Shown: positions 45,479-57,376 of the stretch, piece by piece
Layout of the letters: every line of letters begins with the position of its first letter
How positions within the stretch are numbered: position 1 is the first letter of the stretch
Source of the DNA: Aquatica leii
Taxonomy: Eukaryota; Arthropoda; Insecta; Coleoptera; Lampyridae
Direction of reading: 5' to 3'
Length of the DNA: 64,000 nucleotides
Assembly: GCA_035610365.1 (NCBI GenBank)
Contig: CM069432.1
Span: forward strand, 171,552,035 to 171,616,034
Notes under the pieces: generated by a model
The model's database searches: none
What the model was told of the DNA's origin: nothing
Seen by the model: the letters and a program-made list of their open reading frames with translations, nothing else
Translations under genes and position numbers: made by a program

Positions 45479-48240
45479 AACATCAAAGTGTTAATATAAT
45501 TCAAATAAATGCATTTTATTTGTCAGACGACTTGTTCATTCAAACAATTTATTGAATTAGTGTTCCAAAATAGCTAGTAGTTAGTACTCATTGTTCATAT
45601 TATTCACAAAATGTATCTCGTTTCTTCTTTTGTCAGTTCTTCGTTTATAAATATTTTACAAAGATGAAATAACTACTGTTGCGATAATTTAGATAAAAAA
45701 CATTCTGTAGTCAAGTAATCCCATAACTCGAATAAATGTACTACGCAACATCAACCAAATTAATATTTGATATTTATTTAATCTAAAGTAAGAACAATTT
45801 CTACCCATAATGCAAAGTCGGAAGCTCATAAAATTATTTAAAATGATGTAAAACATAACCTATTTTAAATTAACCTTAATCCGATAAACAAACGTAAAAT
45901 GTCAATATAAGAACTGGCAACATTACTTATTCTGACGTCATAAATTTGAAGTCACGTGGCATTCATCTACTTTTGAAATTACTATATATTACAAACGCAA
46001 TACTCTTTTGTGTAACTAACCTAAACCCAATAACGTAGTTACTTTAAAGTTGAGCAGAAAAAGCGTAACTTTATAAACTGTTGGTGGTTCGTTACGTAAA
46101 AAGTACGAAGCACACTTTGTTCGCAAGTTTTATAGGTATATAATATTTATACTATAAGGGTGTATTTGCACGCTACAGTCGTTTTATGTGGCAAATTATT
46201 CAACTAATGTTTTAATATTACTCATATAAATTGGAACAACTGTTACATGTCAACAAATTTTAAATTTGTTTGTTTTCGTGCAAATAACCACTTTAAATAC
46301 TTACAATGTTGCCGTTAGTATCATTGCTATTTTTATACATTGCTGGTACTTTTTAAATCTTAATAATATGTATTAAAATACTAACTAAAACAAAAAACAA
46401 AAACAAGCGCACTGAAATGTAACTAACTTCTAGCAACACAACAGTGTACATCGAAATGTTACTAAATTAATGAAAGTGTCACTAAATGATATTTAGGTAC
46501 AGTTAATTCAAAATTGGTGAGTTTGTAAGAGTTAAACAAATTCGTCAAAATAGTGATTTATGTATGTGTAGTCATTACGACTACTTAATATCACTTTTTT
46601 TACAATGCGTATTACTTCATTTACTAATTATACCTAGATTACACTAAAGTACATAGAGTTTTATTTATCTTCGTTGTTAATTTTAGGCTCATAGTATCTA
46701 TTTATACTTTTTAATATAAGTGTACCGAAAAACCGTATACTTTTAGGCTAATTTTTTATATGGCCGACTACTGTAATATCACCTTAATAGCTTCTTTATC
46801 AAATACCAATAAATTTTCCGATTTACGTTTTTTATTGATGGAAAATCTTTAATAATGTATAATAATCTAGAAAAATGTTTTGTAAGTTAGTAAGTATTTT
46901 AAAAGAAATTATGTCTTAGCTTCATACAACAATAGCAAATGGTCTTAAAAAAGATTATTTTAAAATAATAAATTGTGTTCACATAAAATAATACTGATAA
47001 AAACCAACGATCGAATTACAAAAGCATTTCTATTTGTTGGGCGACCGAGGTATAGTTTTAAATTGGCCGTCAGAAATGTTTGTACTTTGAGAAGGTTGTA
47101 AACATCGATTTTGCGAAATAGCAATGATTTATTTGTTAATGTTTTTTTTAAATTATAATTTGTTTGCCTTTTGATGGTTTTCGAATTAATCGTATTATTA
47201 GTCAAAAAGTATTATCATCATTTGAACGTAATTAGCGATTGAACAATTCCTATTACAAATTCCCATAGCTTTTATTTGTAATTTGCATTTTTTCATAGAA
47301 AATTGATTTTTATAAATATAGGTAAAATTCGATGTTGAATTGTTTTTTTTGATTACTCTGTCGTAACCCAGAAAAAAAATGCTTCAATTTTGCTGATTTA
47401 ACCCAATTTATGAATGATATCAAACCTACTAGTTGAAGTATTAGACAGAAGGTATGCGTAACTCTAATTTACTTATCTGTGCTTGTAGAGTTTTATTTTC
47501 AAGCGGCTTTCGTGAAATCTTATTCATATTATAACAAAAAGAACAAGCGGCGAGAAAATTAATATTCTTTTAAAAAGATATTATCTTTAGTTTGATGTAA
47601 CTGAACTGGAAATCAAAACTAATATGAGTTTCGTTACCTATAAATCAAAATAGAATTCTTGTAAGTTTTTGCTAAAATTAAGTAATGGAAATATATCACC
47701 AAACATTGGAAAAATCAGTATCTTTTTTTGTACAAAATGATCAATAACGTTTATTTCTAAATTAATAATATAAACACTAAGTCCCAATTGAAATACCCAA
47801 TACTTCAAAAATCTGATAATTATATGTAACGATTAACCTAAAAGGTGTCACATCGTGGGATATGCATTGGTTGCACTCATGCGAAGCTGGGACAAATGAC
47901 TAGTATTTAACACGTTCAGCCCCGCGACTAAACTTTCGTCACAGCCCATATTGACCGTAGGGCAAAGTTTATTTTAAACCTTCGCCACAGCTAATGGGAA
48001 CGTATTTGTGCTTTACAGTTGTATTTGAGCGTCCTGTGTTCTTAAAGCATTACCTTACGCGAAATATTAGCTTTGCTTATTTTTTCTTTTTCTTCAAGTA
48101 ATTCAAATTAATTTTAAATGTGTGCTCTGTTTACATTGCTTGTTATTCTTTTAATTTGAATATAAGAAAAATGACAAAATTTTAAAAATGTAACTTTTAT
48201 TAAATATAATAGGAGTAAGGTTTTATATATTACAAAAAAT
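45479..48240. other. No gene recognised
   Basis: AT-rich. TTAACACGTTCAGCCCCGCG near 47909 resembles one end of a TTAA-targeting element, but a partner end was not found. An 81-codon minus frame at 46960-47205 has no domain. Confidence 0.4.
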
Positions 48241-48905
48241 GTTTTCAAACATTATCGGTTTTGTAATAGCGAAAGCTTCCACGACCGGAGTCTATACTAA
48301 GATGAGAACTTCTTCCGGGTTTGGACCGTGTCATTGTTGTAAACGAAGCTGCCAAGCTTTCGCCCACTTTTGTAAGGGGCTTCATTAAGGCGTGAGAGAA
48401 ATCAAAGAACTCAAACAAGCAACCAAAATCTAACTAAAAACTTCTCAAAAGTTAGGTAATCTACTTGTAAACCAAGTCATATTCTGAAGTCTGAAAAGGT
48501 AAGAAAGAAACCGATAAACTTGAAAAAGCAAAAGAAAAATTAACAAAGAACAACTACAAAGTTAGACAATCAATTTGTGAACCAAACCAGATTTTAAACT
48601 CCATCAAATTGACTTAAAAGAAATAGTCTGCGTATATAAAGAAGAAGTATCGTCTCTGATTGGGTTACGGTTGAAAAGGGGCGTGTTTTCGATATAGGAC
48701 TAATGACCGGGAACCAAAGAGGGGATAGCTCAAAACCATGATCACAATTAAAGTTATTTGGGTGCTTGATCATTTCTATGCTCTCTTGGAATTTCCTGTT
48801 AAAAAAGAAGGGAGATTTGGCAATCACCGAAACGTTATCAAAATCTTGTGACCTGTAGTAAAATGATGTTATATTTAGTTTAGAATCTGACTTCGTTCAC
48901 AAGTC
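48241..48905 (-). mobile_element. Penelope-like element copy 2, 3' part
   Basis: Minus-strand counterpart of 44880-45478. It encodes AKSPFFFNRKFQESIEMIKH then PNNFNCDHGFELSPLWFPV, the end of the GIY-YIG protein. The same 3' non-coding region follows, including the hammerhead-like motif. The RT and most of the nuclease are absent, giving a truncated copy in opposite orientation to copy 1. Confidence 0.8.
48341..48396 (-). ncRNA. Hammerhead-ribozyme-like motif, copy 2
   Basis: On the minus strand: GCC, TTAATGAA, stem GCCC/GGGC around CTTACAAAAGT, GAAA, GCTT and GGC. The core again deviates from CUGAUGA, but at different bases from copy 1, so the ancestral core was probably the canonical one. 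Confidence 0.55.
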
Positions 48906-48964
48906 ATACAGAACGAGAACTTAATGTCACTTTCTATAAAAGAAAAAACTAAGATCCTATATTA

Positions 48965-49355
48965 AAGTCTGCTACAAGCTGATAGGTCTTATTAACCACG
49001 CAGAGCCAACTCACAATAGTCGGAGATAGAAGAGGTTAAAAAAATAGAATTTAAAGGGCGCTAGATCTTACTAAGTAAAACTTCTGTTTAGATCAAGACA
49101 GAAGTTTCAAGCTTGCAACCAAATCAGGTTCGTAATTCTAAACGGACCAAAAAAAGAAAGATAAATATGTATAACAACTTTAATTTATGATCGTAGATTA
49201 TTAACAACGAACACAAGAAATTTTGTAGTACATTACTCGATACATAAATGCCGAAAGTATCGGCAACACACAATACATAGTTTTACACATAGGGTGTCGA
49301 TATCCAAATATTGTAATTGCGTAAGTTAGAACAAGCAAAATTTCGTGAGAGACTT
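48965..49355 (+). repeat. Dispersed repeat, copy 2 (inverse of 903-1392)
   Basis: See the copy at 903-1392; matching runs from the CCAACTCACA-AGTCGGAGA block to CAAAATTTCGTGAGAGAC. Confidence 0.6.
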
Positions 49356-51170
49356 GTTACACTCTAAAACGATGGTTTAGAGAAGGTAACAATGGGATGG
49401 TGGTTTGCCAGCTAACTTAGTCGAGAAGGGGCGGGTCGAATTATTTGTCTCTCACTTACCTTTTTGCCGAGTTTACTTAAATCAGGAAGAGTTGTTAAGG
49501 GCGCCACCGAATTTTTAGTCACTGTGAAATGTTCGCCAAAACCGGAAATTCGAACACTCCGTAGATGAAAACAGGCTATTCAGAGAAAGTCAAATATGAG
49601 ATAATTCGTATATTAAAATTTAAAGCGAGTAAGATGGTTAATAAAATCATTCAAATCAATCTTTACATTTAAAATTCGCACAGGGAATCAGCCGCAGAGC
49701 GCTTGGTCATACGTACGACTCGCCGCAAACGATAAATGCCGCTACTCGAGAACTACCTTAACTTAATTCACAACTAAAGCATGCATACAACAAAACATCA
49801 AACGAAATAATAAATCAAGACTGCGAACCGAGTCAGAGGGGTCTAAAGTTTGATAATCAAGACATAATTGAATTCTAAGACTCTATTCTGATCGATTCGC
49901 CCGTCTTGACTTTAATCAACAATTTAAATCAACCAAAAACAAAATCAAATAAAAGTACGCGTCGAAAATAACTGGTGTCCGTGATGTTCCTCTAACGATC
50001 GAATTGGAGGCAAGTTCTTCAGTTGAAGAGGTGATAAGTTGTTAAAGGTACTTACAGGTATGCCTGCAGTTTGACAGCTACTAATCCTTAGTTTACAACA
50101 AAAACTCAACACTTTATTGTCAGAATCGATTCACTTAACTCCGTCAAAGACGTTACACGCGTTCAGCATCGGTAAAACGCGTCGATACAGTACCATTAGC
50201 CGGGAAAACTTTGTAAAGTCCGCAGTAGCGACTATTTTCTCAAATGGGAGAACAACCGGCAACTTTCCCGGAACTAATTATTACAATCGTCAATTCTTTA
50301 GATGTTCAGGCTGCTCAACTACCCACACTTTAACATTCTTCGTTTACCAAACTTTTCACCTCAAGGTCTTATTCTCGCCTCAATCGTTTGATTTTAACCA
50401 ATTTTCGTAGTTCACCTTTATTTAATTAAACACACAAGCGCGTTTCTAATTTGCCACTTGAATTAGAATGTTTAAGTAACGTAATGTTCATCACCTGTAT
50501 TTATAATGCGTCGCCGAAAACTCGGTGTTAATTACCCGCATAAAACACTTGACTTCTTGAACCGAACTTAAATCAACTCTTTGTTTTACAAATTTTAATT
50601 ATACAAAATTTCTGATTGGAGTCGAAATTATATTAATTGACCTTTTTTCGAGGGCCAAAGGAACTTAACTTTCCTCTGGAAAGAATGAAGCTTAAATAGC
50701 CCCTTCTCAAAAACAAAATCTCCAATCAAAACCTTACATTAATTACATCATACTTTAAGACAAAGAACTTAACATAATTTAGGTACGTGACAATTCTTAT
50801 CCGAATCTTCCCACGCAACAGCTAAATCAGCACTTGCTTCTGATTATGAAATATAACAAGAATGATCGCTCAGCAAGTCCATGGGAACAGAGTAATAAAC
50901 GCGTTCAGAAACATAAATCTTACTCTAATCTAAACTTAAAATATACAAAGAGACATCTGAACAAAGAATAATTCTAAGTAAAATAATTTTTAACATGAAC
51001 CAAATCTCAAGTTTCAAAAATTTAATGGGTTTAAGGCACGTACACAGACATCCGTCGCCAAAAGATATTCAATTACCAGATAATAAATAATTTTAAATGA
51101 ATGTCAATAAATACAATGGAAACTTTTAAAATGTTACCAAGAAATACGCAATTCGAAAATACAAAGAAGT
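49356..51170. other. GC-richer unidentified segment, possible old LTR-type leader
   Basis: From about 49370 to 50600 the base composition is clearly richer in G and C than its surroundings. It contains TGTTACACTCTAAAACGATG at 49368, AGGGCGCCACC near 49499 and TGGTGTCCGTGATG at 49973, which could be an LTR start, an LTR-like GGCGCCA element and a primer-site-like text. No repeated partner was found. A 97-codon frame at 50117-50410 (starts MSESIHLTPSKTLHAFSIGK) has no recognised domain. From 50600 to 51170 nothing is recognised. Confidence 0.3.
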
Positions 51171-51513
51171 TTAATGAACGATGGAAATGCTAAACACACC
51201 CGTAATTACAACATAATAATAAAAAAATATTTGGATAAAAACTCTCAGCCCCCAAAAACCACCGGGACGGTGACAGACTCCAGCCATCAGTTGATTTATA
51301 AGGAAGTTATTCAGTAATTCTTCCTTTTTCAACGTGTTTATGAACTTAAAGACATTTGGGGAATCATCGCATATGCCTTGAAAGTGACGGTGCGACCCCT
51401 CAATGTGGTTGTTTGTACGGTGCATGTTTTTCATGGTGCAGCCATACATCCCAATGGGTCCAAATAGGTTCCATAATAATACTTTTAGAAGCATAGAGGC
51501 AGTATTGATATTA

Positions 51514-53090
51514 CTGAAAGCCTTCCTGTAGCAGTAGAATGGTTTATGTTTAGAGATAGGTTTTGACACTCCAGTAGAATGCTGTACAGTTAGTGCTTAT
51601 AGAGTCCTATTAGACGTTGTACAAAAGCAGGCCAAAGGTAGAAGTTTTCACGTTCTATTAGAATGCTTTAAAATAGTGCCAATGTAGTACTTTCCTATGT
51701 TGTAGAATAGCATGACAAAGTTAACGACTAAAAGGTAATTGATTTGCATGCTTTTACAGGGTTTTAATAGCATACCATAAGAAACTCAAAAAGCATTAAA
51801 TGATTAGTTTTAAGTTATTTTTTATTAAGAAATTTGTACAGTATCTTTGTCTAAACTATAATAATTTTTAATCAATGGTTTGTGGATTTGTAGTTTGCTG
51901 CATCATCCTAATTATTTTATTTTTTAATCTCGCTTTGCCATGACGTAGCCATTGGAACACCTTCTCATTAATAACATCTATAGGAACTCCTTTGAATCAA
52001 CTTTGGGTTAACTGTATAACAAAATTATGCGGTTAATTATTTTTTATTATCTATTATCAGTCGCATGCATTTTCACTAGATTTATATCAAAAATATGTTT
52101 CTTTTTATGAATAAAATAAATTGTTTATTACAATGCTTTTTAAGTTTAAGTCCGCAGGTTGGCCACCCCTGCTCTAAAAAAATAACTAAATGCCAAGTAA
52201 AAAATAAACAATAACAATAAAGCGCTAAAACGTGGATAAGCTGATCGTAGAAAAATAGATATAGGTTTTCAATTGTTTCTTTTTGTACTTACTTTTAATT
52301 AAATCAGCAGAACATCTAATAGCTTTTTCTTCTTTAATTCAGCACAAAAAAGAACCCGTAACCGTATAAGTACTTACTTAGAAGCGTTTCTGGTGAATCA
52401 AACTCGGTAGTCGGTACATATCTCGTCACAATTCTCAGAAATCAAAGTATCTTATTTACATTTACAGTATCAAACACGAATGCATAGGTTTTTTATTGCA
52501 TACATATCTTTATCAACAAAATTTAGATGTGGGTGTTTAATCTCTACAAGAAGTTATTTTTGTTTAGGTACTTTACTCAATGGTACTAGGTATTACAATT
52601 TAGCAACTTGTACAAACGATTTTTTCTAATATTAAAAATTATATTTCTTTATCTCGAATAAAGAACGATTAAACCCATTTTAGAGGTACTAAACACTAAA
52701 AGAATGTTATCATGTTAGTCGTAATACTTGAATTTTAATACATTGTCAAGGCTGCTATAAACACTATTTTTTATATCAATATAGAAGGTCTATAGGAGTG
52801 ATTTTAAAGAAATCTTTAGGGTACTTCTATATGCATTTTTATAGAATCAATATGGGAACGCCATTAGGATGCTACATTTCTAATACCTTAGTGATTCCAA
52901 TCAACTGCCAATTGTAAGGCTTCTATAAGCACTTCTTTTTTAAATTAAATATAGCATTCCTATAGGAGTGTTTTTAAAAGAATCTTTTAGAGTACTTTAT
53001 TCTTCTTACATAGGGATTCTTATAGAATACGTTATAAATTAGGTGTGTTATTAGAAGTCCATACACAAACTACTATTGGAATGCTTTCGA
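51514..53090. mobile_element. 1.6 kb insertion in the MULE gene
   Basis: It separates two parts that are adjacent in the protein family. The ends look like weak inverted repeats (CTGAAAGCCTTCCTGTAG on the left; TCGAAAGCATTCCAATAG as the complement on the right). The right half has two tandem units of about 176 bases (52751-52927 and 52928-53090) rich in CTATAGGAGTG and TTCTATA motifs. No clear target duplication was found. A large intron carrying repeats is a less likely reading because no donor/acceptor pair was seen. Confidence 0.45.
52151..52171 (-). mobile_element. hAT element end (single terminus)
   Basis: TCCGCAGGTTGGCCACCCCTG is the complement of CAGGGGTGGCCAACCTGCGG, the terminal repeat of a widespread hAT group. 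The other end was not found; it may be truncated within the surrounding insertion. Confidence 0.55.
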
Positions 53091-53258
53091 AATGTAGGTT
53101 TCCTCGAAATAATCTAATATCTTTTGACCTTCCTGCGGATAATCTCCCTCTTCCGTCAACATATCAAAATATTTAGATACCTGCGCAGGGGGTACGAAGG
53201 CAAGGGCTGGAAGCATTCGCATCCGTAGAGCGAAAGCGGCATCCCTTTGATAATTTAC
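53091..53258 (-). pseudogene. MULE gene exon 3
   Basis: After a TTGATTTCAG acceptor it reads in phase with the previous exon (VNYQRDAAFALRMRMLPALA, then FVPPAQVSKYFDMLTEEGDY). It ends in DYFEETYI at the insertion border. Confidence 0.65.
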
Positions 53259-53318
53259 CTGAAATCAAAATTATGACGATTACTTATATAATATAATAAT
53301 TTATGATTATTGTATTAC

Positions 53319-54024
53319 CTGCAATCCCACAGACCAAATTTTTCTCCAAACACTCTGTGTCAAATGGAAAAAACCTCCGGAGACTTGAATTTCAGGAAAC
53401 TCTTCTGTAAAGTCATCAATAGCAGCCCTTTCAAAATCTAACAGCAATTGCATTGGCTGTAATCCAGGACAAACAAACTTAAGTTCCTGCAAAAGTTTTC
53501 TGTAGGTCGCTTTGGTTTTGTTTGGCAACAGAACGTAAACTACGGGCAGTATGGTGTCGTAAGCTTGCACATGTATGGTGTACATTTGATTAAATAAATT
53601 CGGAGCAACCGAAAATGTACCATCAGCGTACCACTTGTCACTTCTGGCCAAAACATTAAGATTCTGTGTAGTCGAAAAAATTAGCATTCTGCCAGGAAAC
53701 AGTTTGTTCCGAATCGTACCGGAGAAACTGATGTTCTTCCTCATTTGATAGTCTTGTAGAATGACCAAATCTTTAACATTTACTGGAATAGCAGGCATAC
53801 CAGCTACATTTCGAGCACGCCGAATGAATCGTAAAATGGCATCCTTTTTGGGCAACCGACACAAGGCATGATCTTGAACGTTTTCCAGACAAGTTGCCAT
53901 TATTTGTTGTGGGGTTTACTTGCCCTCTCTTTCATATTTTGGACAACACGTAATTTCGCAGGTCTTACTGCATCAGCAGCATGGTTGTGTTCAACAACTT
54001 TGCGACTTACAACAGGGGCATTTC
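53319..54024 (-). pseudogene. MULE gene exon: FLYWCH end and DDE part 1
   Basis: It begins after a TATGTTTAG acceptor and ends TTGCAG|GTAATA. A frame change near 53922 separates the FLYWCH end (HNHAADA) from the MULE part. An upstream piece at 54195-54225 ends CTGCAG|GTAATT and could be the preceding FLYWCH exon. Confidence 0.65.
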
Positions 54025-54236
54025 CTAAACATAGATACGAACTTTGTATAGACTAATAAACTCCCAAGTAATAAAATTACAGATATATATTAAAAAGAAA
54101 TGGAATTGCAGACAATTTTAGACTGACGTGATAATTTTTTTAAAACATACTTACTTAAGTTATCAGTTACAGATATATCAAATTACCTGCAGTCCAAACA
54201 CGCTCTTTCCATTTTCCTCGTTGTTCGGACAATTAG

Positions 54237-54720
54237 TGATTACTCCATTGACATGCTAGATTAATGACAATTAGTGATAAGATAATGATAATTAAAGTAT
54301 CTTCGCTAAACACAAACTTCTTAGCACCTTTTTAAGTTTGCAATTTACAAAAGCCATAATAATTGCGTTCAAAAAGTTTGTAATATACTAAAGAGCACAG
54401 CAACAATGATTCCCTTTTATAGGATTTCTTGCTTTCTATACCCTTAATTACCCCGAAATATCTAATGGCATCTAATGACATTAAATGATATGTTAATTAA
54501 AGTATTTAAGTTCTAAACATTATTCCATTGACATGCTAGATTAATGACAATTAGTGATTACTCCATTGACATGCTAGATTAATGACAATTAGTGATAAGA
54601 TAATGATAATTAAAGTATTTCAGTTCTAAAGACAATTCCATTAACGTTTTTAAGTTTGCAATTTACAAAATCAATCATATTCGTTAACCTTACGTAGGAA
54701 TATTTGTAATACACTATCAC
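54237..54720 (+). repeat. Local duplication with 39-41 bp tandem unit
   Basis: ATTACTCCATTGACATGCTA plus GATTAATGACAATTAGTGAT occurs at 54239 and 54556, and a close variant at 54521. The following GATAATGATAATTAAAGTAT and TTTTTAAGTTTGCAATTTAC recur after 54280 and 54595. So a block of about 160-170 bases is repeated with a spacing of about 315 bases. Confidence 0.65.
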
Positions 54721-54772
54721 CAGAGCAATAACAATTTTTGTACCTACTGTATATTTTCTATATACGGGAGCA

Positions 54773-54875
54773 AAATGTGTGAGGGCGAAATGTGTATGGG
54801 AGCCAAATGTATGAGAGCAAAATGTGCGGGGGCGAAATGTGTGAGGCAAAATGTGGTGGGCGAAATGTTCTGAAC
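54773..54875 (+). repeat. Minisatellite, about 17-19 bp unit
   Basis: Six imperfect units of the type GGGCGAAATGTGTGA. Open frames through it (Met/Cys/Glu-rich on plus, His/Phe/Thr-rich on minus) are by-products of the repeat. Confidence 0.75.
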
Positions 54876-55359
54876 CCAAATAAAATACGTCTAAATAGGA
54901 ATATGTATTCAATTTTCAAAAATTGTAGATTAACTCTCCACAGGGATAGGTACGGACACGATAAAAAGTGTATTATACATATGTTGGTTGACTTCTCCTA
55001 TAAACAATAACAATACTTCACTAAAGCACCACTTACATAATATGATAATGTTCTAATGTTGTAAAGGATTAAAACTGCCACTTTCCTTATACATGACTAC
55101 GAAAACCGACTAGTTGTGACAGATCGCGACGTGAATGAGATTGTTGACAAAATTGCAGCCAAAGAGCTAATAGCTGCGGCGACGCGTGCTTTCAATTTGT
55201 GTTTTGCTTGTTTATACAGGATGTTTCTTGTTTAAATGCAGTTTATAATTTATTAACAAGCCTTGCATCTGTTTATTGAACATTTAACTCATGTCATATC
55301 TCTAACATAGTTTAAATAAGCTTACAATTTGCAATTTATTAAATAGGGATTATTAAACT
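54876..55359. other. No gene recognised
   Basis: AT-rich spacer with a short GC-richer patch at 55100-55190. Nothing supported. Confidence 0.35.
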
Positions 55360-56272
55360 CAGTGGCGGCCTTTGTATTAGGTCATTTGGTTAATGACCCT
55401 CTGAAAAAATGAATAAGGAAGGTACTTAATTTACTTCAGTGTAAATTCAGTGACGGGAAATACAAAAACTTGTGAATCTACCGGAGGCTCACATTTACGT
55501 GTCCCCGCTTCCATAATATTGAAGCCGAATCATAAATGATATAGTTATTGTAGTCAATAGTGAGACACACATAATACAATTTTATGCGAGTTAGAAAAGA
55601 AGATAAGTAAACGCTTAAATGCTTGCTTGCGGTCTTGAGCCCGGAGGTCATTCCGCCTACTCAGTGGCAGTGCAATGCTTACGTGACGTCATTTATCATT
55701 ATCTTCGCAGCACGTGTGTATAAAACACAGATGCTAGAATGCGCATTTCTTATAAGATATGACAAAATTTACAATCGATTTTCTTAATTGATCTATAATA
55801 TTCATTTGTAATAGACGACTTATCGTTTTTGTTTCATAATGACGGTAATACAAGACATTAAAATATTAATAACTAATATTAATTTAGACGTTTACAATTT
55901 AAATTTTATGCTTCTCTTCAGCCTTTACTTCATATTTGTAAGACCAGTAAACATAAAAGAAAAGAAGCTCTTTAGTAATTTTAAAGAATCTATGTAAATA
56001 AAATCATTTCTACGCAATCGGCAATACTATGGGACAAGAAAGTCGAACGTATTTCTATGCTAATCAATGAAAAATCTTCTATCAAAAACTGTAAATATTT
56101 TTCGATCATTCTAGTAATTGTAAAGATAGACGAATATCTTAAATCTTAATCTTAAATATAATTGATCTTGAATATAAATCGTGTTAATGTAATAATGTTT
56201 GATTAGACTTTACGATAATTGTGTGTTTTTTTTAAATGATCTTCATGTATGATTGATCACCAGCCGCCACTA
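55360..56272. mobile_element. Non-autonomous hAT element
   Basis: Left end CAGTGGCGGCC and right end GCCGCCACTA are inverse copies of the common hAT terminus. Flanks ATTAAACT and ATTAAATT agree at 7 of 8 bases, an 8 bp target duplication. 913 bases without a transposase. Confidence 0.7.
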
Positions 56273-56475
56273 ATTAAATTTCTAAATTTTCATGGGAGAT
56301 TTGAAATATTGATTGTCCAATTATTTCGGGCCGCCTTTCGGCCCCTTTTAGACATGGCGCCTGTGTGCGCCGCACACATTGCATACATAGACGGCGCGGC
56401 GCTGTCTATGAGAAGCATCAGAGAATGCAATCGAAGAGAAATAAGCAGCACACACTTTTTTAAGAAGTTGTAGTT
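56273..56475 (+). repeat. GC-rich repeat piece beside the hAT element
   Basis: GGGCCGCCTTTCGGCCCC, then ATGGCGCCTGTGTGCGCCGC and GACGGCGCGGCGC, stand out from the AT-rich surroundings. The open frame 56249-56473 crosses the hAT end, so it is not a gene. It resembles internal text of insect hAT-type repeats (from memory). Confidence 0.4.
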
Positions 56476-57229
56476 TTTTTCTATTCAAGTTTTATATTAC
56501 ACTATTTGCAATCACAAATCACTTGAGAAAACAGCGATTAACTTATTAAAAAACGTTAAAAGTGATCAGAAAAACTGATTAATAAACACTTTAAAAAGTG
56601 CAAAATGTACATTATTTAAGCTTGCATGTAATGCGCGTAAATGATTTAATTATACAAGGACTATAAACTAAAATGACTGCAATCCCATTGTAAAATTGTA
56701 AGTGGCACAACAACCGAGAGGATTTATACAAAATTTGTATCAAGCAAGTACCCCCTGAAGTAGACTAGCATGCCTTATCGGTGATGTTGATACTGTAAAA
56801 TCGATTATCGTGCATCAACGCAATATTCGTGGTTTATTGACACAATGTATAGTATTTATGAATTGTGAATGTGAATTTTTTAATTTCAATTGACTTATTA
56901 TATCCAATGTTTTAATTTAATAATTATAAATGATGATTTTTATACTTTATAAATAATTAGAAGAAATACCAAAAACTTACCAAATAAATTTGTTTAAGCA
57001 CTAAAACACCCGAAAAGCGACTATCGATGTGGTGGAAGTCAGTATACCTGTTGAGTTTGTGGTAAATTACACACCAGCATCTTCAAAATATTTGTCATAA
57101 CAAAAGAAAAACTAACCAAAATTGCGATGGATGATATTTATTTAACTATCCTATGTATTGTTGTTTACTTTACATTATCAATGTATATTTTGATTAGAAA
57201 CATGAATTGCAAACGTCTAAATTCGTCAT
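56476..57229. other. No gene recognised
   Basis: AT-rich, nothing supported. Confidence 0.35.
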
Positions 57230-57376
57230 CCCGCAAAACACATCCCATGTTCTTCATTGACATCCTAAGGACGTCTTGTTAAGGACATCCTAAAGACGCC
57301 CGTATTAAGTCCTGGGATGTCAAGAGATTATTTGCACATAAAACGGACGTCCCTGGAAGGTCGTGTGTTTACTAGA
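57230..57376. mobile_element. Small MITE-like segment with GGACGT motifs
   Basis: It starts CCCGCAAAACACATCCCATG and ends, read inward, TCTAGTAAACACACGACC. In between, GGACGTC, GGACATCC and GGGATGTC repeat in both orientations. The end and motif style matches 57721-60850, but the ends are only partly alike and no target duplication was found. Confidence 0.4.

Larger units (their letters stand above)
51171..54260 (-). pseudogene. FLYWCH/MULE transposase-like gene, split by insertion
   Basis: A minus-strand gene in pieces. FLYWCH end (about 54020-53925): KCPVVSRKVVEHNHAADAVR. MULE part (53900-53319): MATCLENVQDHALCRLPKKD, then VLARSDKWYADGTFSVAPNL (first catalytic Asp in ADGTF), MQLLLDFERAAIDDF (second Asp) and GGFFHLTQSVWRKIWSVGLQ. 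Next exon (53258 on): VNYQRDAAFALRMRMLPALA, then DYFEETYI. C-terminal part (51513-51250): VLLWNLFGPIGMYGCTMKNM then HRTNNHIEGSHRHFQGI. It fits the insect MULE-domain proteins with an N-terminal FLYWCH zinc finger. One base is missing near 53922, shifting the frame, and a 1.6 kb insertion splits the gene, so it is dead. Confidence 0.75.

Noticed and set aside
47905-48010. A TTAACACGTTCAGCCCC text resembling a piggyBac-type end
   Set aside because: Only one end is seen and no transposase or partner repeat.
54792-55010. A Cys/Met-rich small protein
   Set aside because: It is produced by the 17-19 bp minisatellite.
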